From contig NC_134829.1 in NCBI RefSeq assembly GCF_004210375.1, positions 31,574,034 to 31,638,033 on the forward strand: a DNA stretch of 64,000 bases, in the 5' to 3' direction. Under the pieces are notes generated by a model. It saw nothing but the letters and a program-made list of their open reading frames with translations. It searched no databases and had not been told where the DNA came from. Positions 60,220 through 64,000 of the stretch are shown here, in pieces; the first letter of the stretch is position 1, and every line of letters starts with the position of its first letter. A program made the position numbers and the translations under genes. Source of the stretch: Tachypleus tridentatus. Lineage: Eukaryota > Arthropoda > Merostomata > Xiphosura > Limulidae.

Positions 60220-60468
60220 GGCCCAGCATGACCAGGTGGGTTAAGGCGTGCGACTCGTAATCCGAGGGTCGCGGATTCGCATCCCCCCTCGCACCAAACA
60301 TGCTCGCCTTTTACAGTCAATTCCACTATTCGTTGGTAAAAGAGTAGCCCAAGAGTTGGCGGTGGGTGATGATGACTAGCTGCTTTCCCTCTAGTCTTAC
60401 ACTGCTAAATTAGAGACGGCTAGCGCAGATAGCCCTCGTGTAGCTTTGCGCGAAATTTAAAACAAACC
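60220..60468 (+). mobile_element. SINE T flanked by a 33-bp direct repeat
   Basis: Head GGCCCAGCATGACCAGGTGG to tail GCGCGAAATTTAAAACAAAC, with a deletion after GCTCGCC. The sequence CTTGTTATCACCAGATGTCT... occurs perfectly on both sides (60173-60205, 60485-60517). Confidence 0.9.
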
Positions 60469-60517
60469 AAACTGATATATACATCTTGTTATCACCAGAT
60501 GTCTCTCATTACTTCTT

Positions 60518-61694
60518 TCCCCTTATACTCCTTACCAGGATTTCGTGATTTATCACTCATCAGAAACTCCTCATGCAATACATGAAGACAACTTCGTACC
60601 TCAAACCTTGTTTTCAGAAATCTTTCGGGTAATACAAGCTTACTACTGTGATGATTTTGTGAATCTTTAGAATTTATTAACCAGACAGATTCGATCTGCA
60701 GCAGATGAGAGAAAGGTTCTTTAACTGACTGACACAACAGCAAATGTACGCGAAAGACTTTTTTTTGTCTGTGTTTGAGTTACTTCAGATGGCAAATTAT
60801 GCAAAATTAACAAACCATTCAGCTAGAGGTACTGGCATGGCCTGGTGATTAGGGCATTCCATTCACAACCGAATATGCTGGTTCTATATTTTTACTGTCT
60901 GGGCCAGCTACTCAGATGTATAAGTTTGTAGATTACAAAATTTCCGGCCGACTCGAGACTAGCTGGGATTAAAGTCTTTCTGGAGAAGAAGACTCCAGTG
61001 AGCTCATGAAGTATCAGTAAAACTACATATAAATAATGTGCTTTTAAATAATTTAAGGCAAAATATTAAAAGATTGGCTCTCAGGAGTTTTTCAACTTTA
61101 TCCGATTTTATTAGTAATGTTTAACGTTTCTCATCCATATCAAATCAAATATTTCTAGGAATTCGTCTTTACATCACTGTTAAAATATAAAACCTAGAGC
61201 TGTATAATGGAAATGCCTATTAACCCATATATTATATTCCTTTGCCTCTCGAAAGCCACACCTAACTTTTATTTTCATGAACAAAATACAAGACAATCCT
61301 CTAGAAATCCATCGTTAAGTATTGGTCCTACATTTTGTTATCAGGAGTTTCTCCTTGAATTAACGTCCTTTCCTCTGAAAATAGATCAATTTTTAAATTA
61401 TTGGTTTATCTTTCAGGATCAGTGGTATTATTTTTAAATACATATCTTTTCTTATCACAAGTTTGCTGTTAAATATATATAAAATATCGTCATAATTAGT
61501 TTGCCATTTAATAGATGTTTTAACTCCTGTTTTCGAGAGTCTTTTTAAATATATATTACAAAGACATTTAAAAGGTGCGTTAATAGAACACGTGTTATTC
61601 TATCTATTCACAATTAGTTGCTGTTTACTGCATGTCTGCTATGTTATAACAATATCTTTCATAGAACACATATCTGTAGGCAAATGTTATATTT
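60518..61694. other. Unassigned apart from a SINE G head
   Basis: A minus frame 60492-60743 (83 codons) and a plus frame 61207-61437 (76 codons) have no domain or splice context. Confidence 0.45.
60826..60910 (+). mobile_element. SINE G head
   Basis: TACTGGCATGGCCTGGTGAT, TAGGGCATTCCATTCACAAC. The tail is unclear. Confidence 0.5.
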
Positions 61695-61818
61695 GCCCCC
61701 CGCTAGTACACCGGTATGTCTCCGGATTTACAACGCTAAAATCAGGGGTTCGATTCCCCTCGGTGGGCTGAGCAGATAGCCCGATGTGGCTTTGCTATAA
61801 GAAAAACACACACAATAT
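61695..61818 (+). mobile_element. SINE V2 (reference copy)
   Basis: CACCGGTATGTCTCCGGATT (A-box region), GGGGTTCGATTCCCC (B box), tail GATGTGGCTTTGCTATAAGA then AAAACACACACA. Confidence 0.88.
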
Positions 61819-62611
61819 TATATTTTTCTGATAGGTTATCCTTTTGATTTTTTAATTGATTTTCAATGTAGCTAAATTACAGTTAAACGTTATATAACAA
61901 AATTAACTGAAAACCTGAAAAATAATATTTCTGAAAAAAAACAACAACTCTATGTTGTAATGATTCATCATACGTACTCTTTGCCGCTTCTGTTTCACAG
62001 ATGTTCGTGAAAAAAACAGGAACACTTGGATTTCTGTACACGTGGATATGGGTGTGTAATTGATTTGACGCGGTACTGTACATATGTTAGCGTACCTTTA
62101 TTTAGTATTCCTATTACTTGTGTATATGCGTATCGTAGGCTGGTTTCGTCCTAGTGCTGGTTTTATATATTTTCAAGTTAAGACTGTAAACAATCCCAAC
62201 GTTTCCAAATGAAATGTTCCAATGATTTTCGGACGATAAGGCCGAATTATTTGTGTATCTTTAGTTTAGGTAATTATCGGTCTGATCCTGACCCACTTTT
62301 ACCACTGGTAGAGTTCGATCTTCTAAAGAGCTAACTCAGAAACTGACAGATTATTTAAATATATATATTTAGCTGACATAAATTACAACACTGATCTCAT
62401 TGATAGTTCAACTGTTATTTATAATATCTTTATGATCAAAGATAATTCACGTATATATGAATTGAAATATATAGAAAATTTTCATAATTATTCCACGTAT
62501 ATTGGAACATTTGAACATTACTCTAACATTACAAAGTTATGTCTGTAAAAGCTTTATGTTGAGATACTTTCTATTTAATTGAGAGATATAATTCACTCTG
62601 TCTCTTTGCAG
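61819..62611. other. Unassigned AT-rich DNA left of the candidate exon
   Basis: No partner exon found. Confidence 0.55.
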
Positions 62612-62728
62612 AAAGTTCCGATGACCAAAGAGATTGGAAGAACATTCCAAAGGACAGTGTCCAGTCATATACTTTAAGTATGGAAGGCCTGAACTTGGAG
62701 TGCGGAGATCTGAAACGGACGACAGAAA
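62612..62728 (+). CDS. Candidate internal coding exon of an unidentified gene
   Basis: A pyrimidine tract ending TCTCTTTGCAG precedes 117 bp with one fully open frame, followed by a GTAAGA donor at 62729. The exon is symmetrical (phase 1 at both ends, 39 codons), and the other two frames are closed. The deduced peptide is polar and charged with one Cys, and I do not recognise it. No partner exon is visible, so neighbouring exons would lie further away or outside the window. It could be chance, but splice sites, length and frame agree. Confidence 0.35.
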
Positions 62729-63526
62729 GTAAGAATAATCAAGACATTTTCATAATGACTAAACGTTAGAGAATTTGTAAAATTAAATTATGGGCTGCTC
62801 TGTATAACCGTAAACATAAAAGCCAATTTTTCAAGTAACAATAAGTGAATAGATTATTTCACTCGTTAGATTAAAAAATGCAGTATTATTTTGTATATCA
62901 TGCTTTATTCGATTTGCATAACTGTAACAGGTTTACTGTTATACGTTTATTTTAGCACCGAATTTGTATCAGTATAGTTTTGTTTTTTGCATATGACGTA
63001 TAATGTTGTATATTACGTAAGTCCCGCCTGGTCTCTAAATTTGCAGAAGATTTTTTTCAAATGTAAAAATCAACACAATATATGCTTTAGGAAAACACTA
63101 GCGCGTTTTCTAATGTTTTTCAAACTTCAAGAAACTCGCGTAATTCCTATTTAGGTAGCTAGACGAGAGGCAGCAGCAGATTATAAATAATATAATTAAT
63201 AAATTATAATTAGTCAACTACAGTTGTTATGCTGTAGGCCTCCGAAGCTATAATTGTGATTAACGCCTATTAATCCGAAAACTACAAAATTTGACCAGGA
63301 ACGTTTATAGATTTCGAACATTGCAAACCGTTTAACTTCAGTGAATTAACTTCGGACATTTCAACCAGGACATTAGATACTGTCGACGTGCATGTCGATA
63401 AGATATTCAGTTCTAGACTAAATAGAAGACTTAGTATAGTTTGTAATACTCTTGATACAAACCATCGTTTGTAATAACTATTAGTAACAACAGTTATTAT
63501 AAGCTGTATTGTTTTTATATTGTGTT
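62729..63526. other. Unassigned AT-rich DNA right of the candidate exon
   Basis: No second exon, element or array seen. Confidence 0.55.
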
Positions 63527-63799
63527 GTTTGTTTTTGAATTTCGCGCAAAGCTACACGAGGGCTATCTGCGCTAGCCGTCCCTAATTTTGCAGTGTAAGA
63601 CTAGAGGGAAGGCAACTAGTCATCACCACCTACCGCCAACTTTCGTGCTACTCTTTTACCAACGAATAGTGGGATTGACCGTTACATAATAACACCCCCA
63701 AGACTGAAAGGGCGAGCATGTTTGGTGTGACGATTATTTGAACCCGCGACCCTCAAATTACGAGTCAAGTGTCTTAACTACCTGGCCACTCCAGGCCCT
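63527..63799 (-). mobile_element. SINE T, full length
   Basis: TTTGTTTTTGAATTTCGCGC to CCTGGCCACTCCAGGCCC. Confidence 0.92.
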
Positions 63800-63830
63800 T
63801 CATATATTTAATAGACATTAACCTTTAATT

Positions 63831-63970
63831 GGGCTTGGCATGGGGGCGTTATGATGTGACAGTCAATCCCACTATTCGTTGGTTAAAAGAGTAGCTCAAG
63901 AGTTGGCGGTGGGTGGTGATGTCTAGCTGCCTTTCCTCTAGTCTTATACTGCTAAATTAGGGACGGCTCG
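63831..63970 (+). mobile_element. SINE T with most of the tRNA region deleted
   Basis: GGGCTTGGCATG joins straight to GGGGGCGTTATGATGTG. It lies head-to-head with the previous copy, 31 bp away. Confidence 0.85.
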
Positions 63971-64000
63971 GTGCAATGGGCTAACAACCTGTTCACTTAA

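Overview
The window is nuclear DNA from an animal: AT-rich, dominated by repeats, with GT-AG introns, a TATA promoter and AATAAA poly(A) signals, and almost no long open reading frame. The commonest repeat, a tRNA-derived SINE with its CCCGGCATGGCC head and GCGCGAAATTCAAAAC tail, is one I associate from memory with horseshoe-crab (xiphosuran chelicerate) sequences. That assignment is recognition, not a search, so treat 'chelicerate arthropod, probably horseshoe crab' as likely but unproved.

Only one protein-coding gene can be assembled with confidence. A TATA box (52202) precedes a short non-coding exon (about 52232-52341), then coding exons 53715-54247 and 56231-56363, and a poly(A) signal at 56580. 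The 221-residue product has a signal peptide, one strong hydrophobic stretch and two C-x5-C pairs. I cannot name its family with certainty. A second, isolated exon-like block (62612-62728) may belong to a gene running off the right edge.

The rest is mobile and tandem-repeat DNA. (1) About 45 SINE copies of four tRNA-derived kinds, labelled here T (about 270 bp, Thr-like), V (about 120 bp, Val-like), V2 (a variant of V ending in CTATAAGAAAAACAC) and G (the rarest). These labels are mine. (2) A decayed 4-kb hAT DNA transposon of the ZMYM/TTF type (12679-16711) with terminal inverted repeats, an 8-bp target duplication, broken transposase and nested repeats. (3) A fossil Penelope-like reverse transcriptase on the minus strand (34970-35505), plus eight short blocks elsewhere that fold like the hammerhead ribozymes Penelope-like elements carry. 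(4) Short fold-back or MITE-like elements at 8280, 11048 and 26620. (5) At least fourteen minisatellite or satellite arrays, together about one sixth of the window. They include a 3.7-kb array of an 85-bp unit (29680-33378) and a 2.7-kb array of 33/34-bp monomers organised into a 134-bp higher-order repeat (44418-47125).

Layout: 1-12 kb, SINEs and small arrays; 12.7-16.7 kb, hAT; 16.8-25 kb, arrays, SINEs and ribozyme-like blocks; 25-29.6 kb, SINEs, a MITE and an array; 29.7-33.4 kb, 85-bp satellite; 34.6-36.9 kb, Penelope fossil and unidentified decayed coding-like sequence; 37-44 kb, SINEs; 44.4-47.1 kb, higher-order array; 47-52 kb, SINEs; 52.2-56.6 kb, the gene; 56.9-64 kb, ribozyme-like blocks, SINEs and a possible exon. 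The window's main biological interest is the interplay of repeats: SINE heads amplified into minisatellites, SINEs nested in older transposons, and a SINE in an intron whose empty site survives in a paralogous copy 3.5 kb away.
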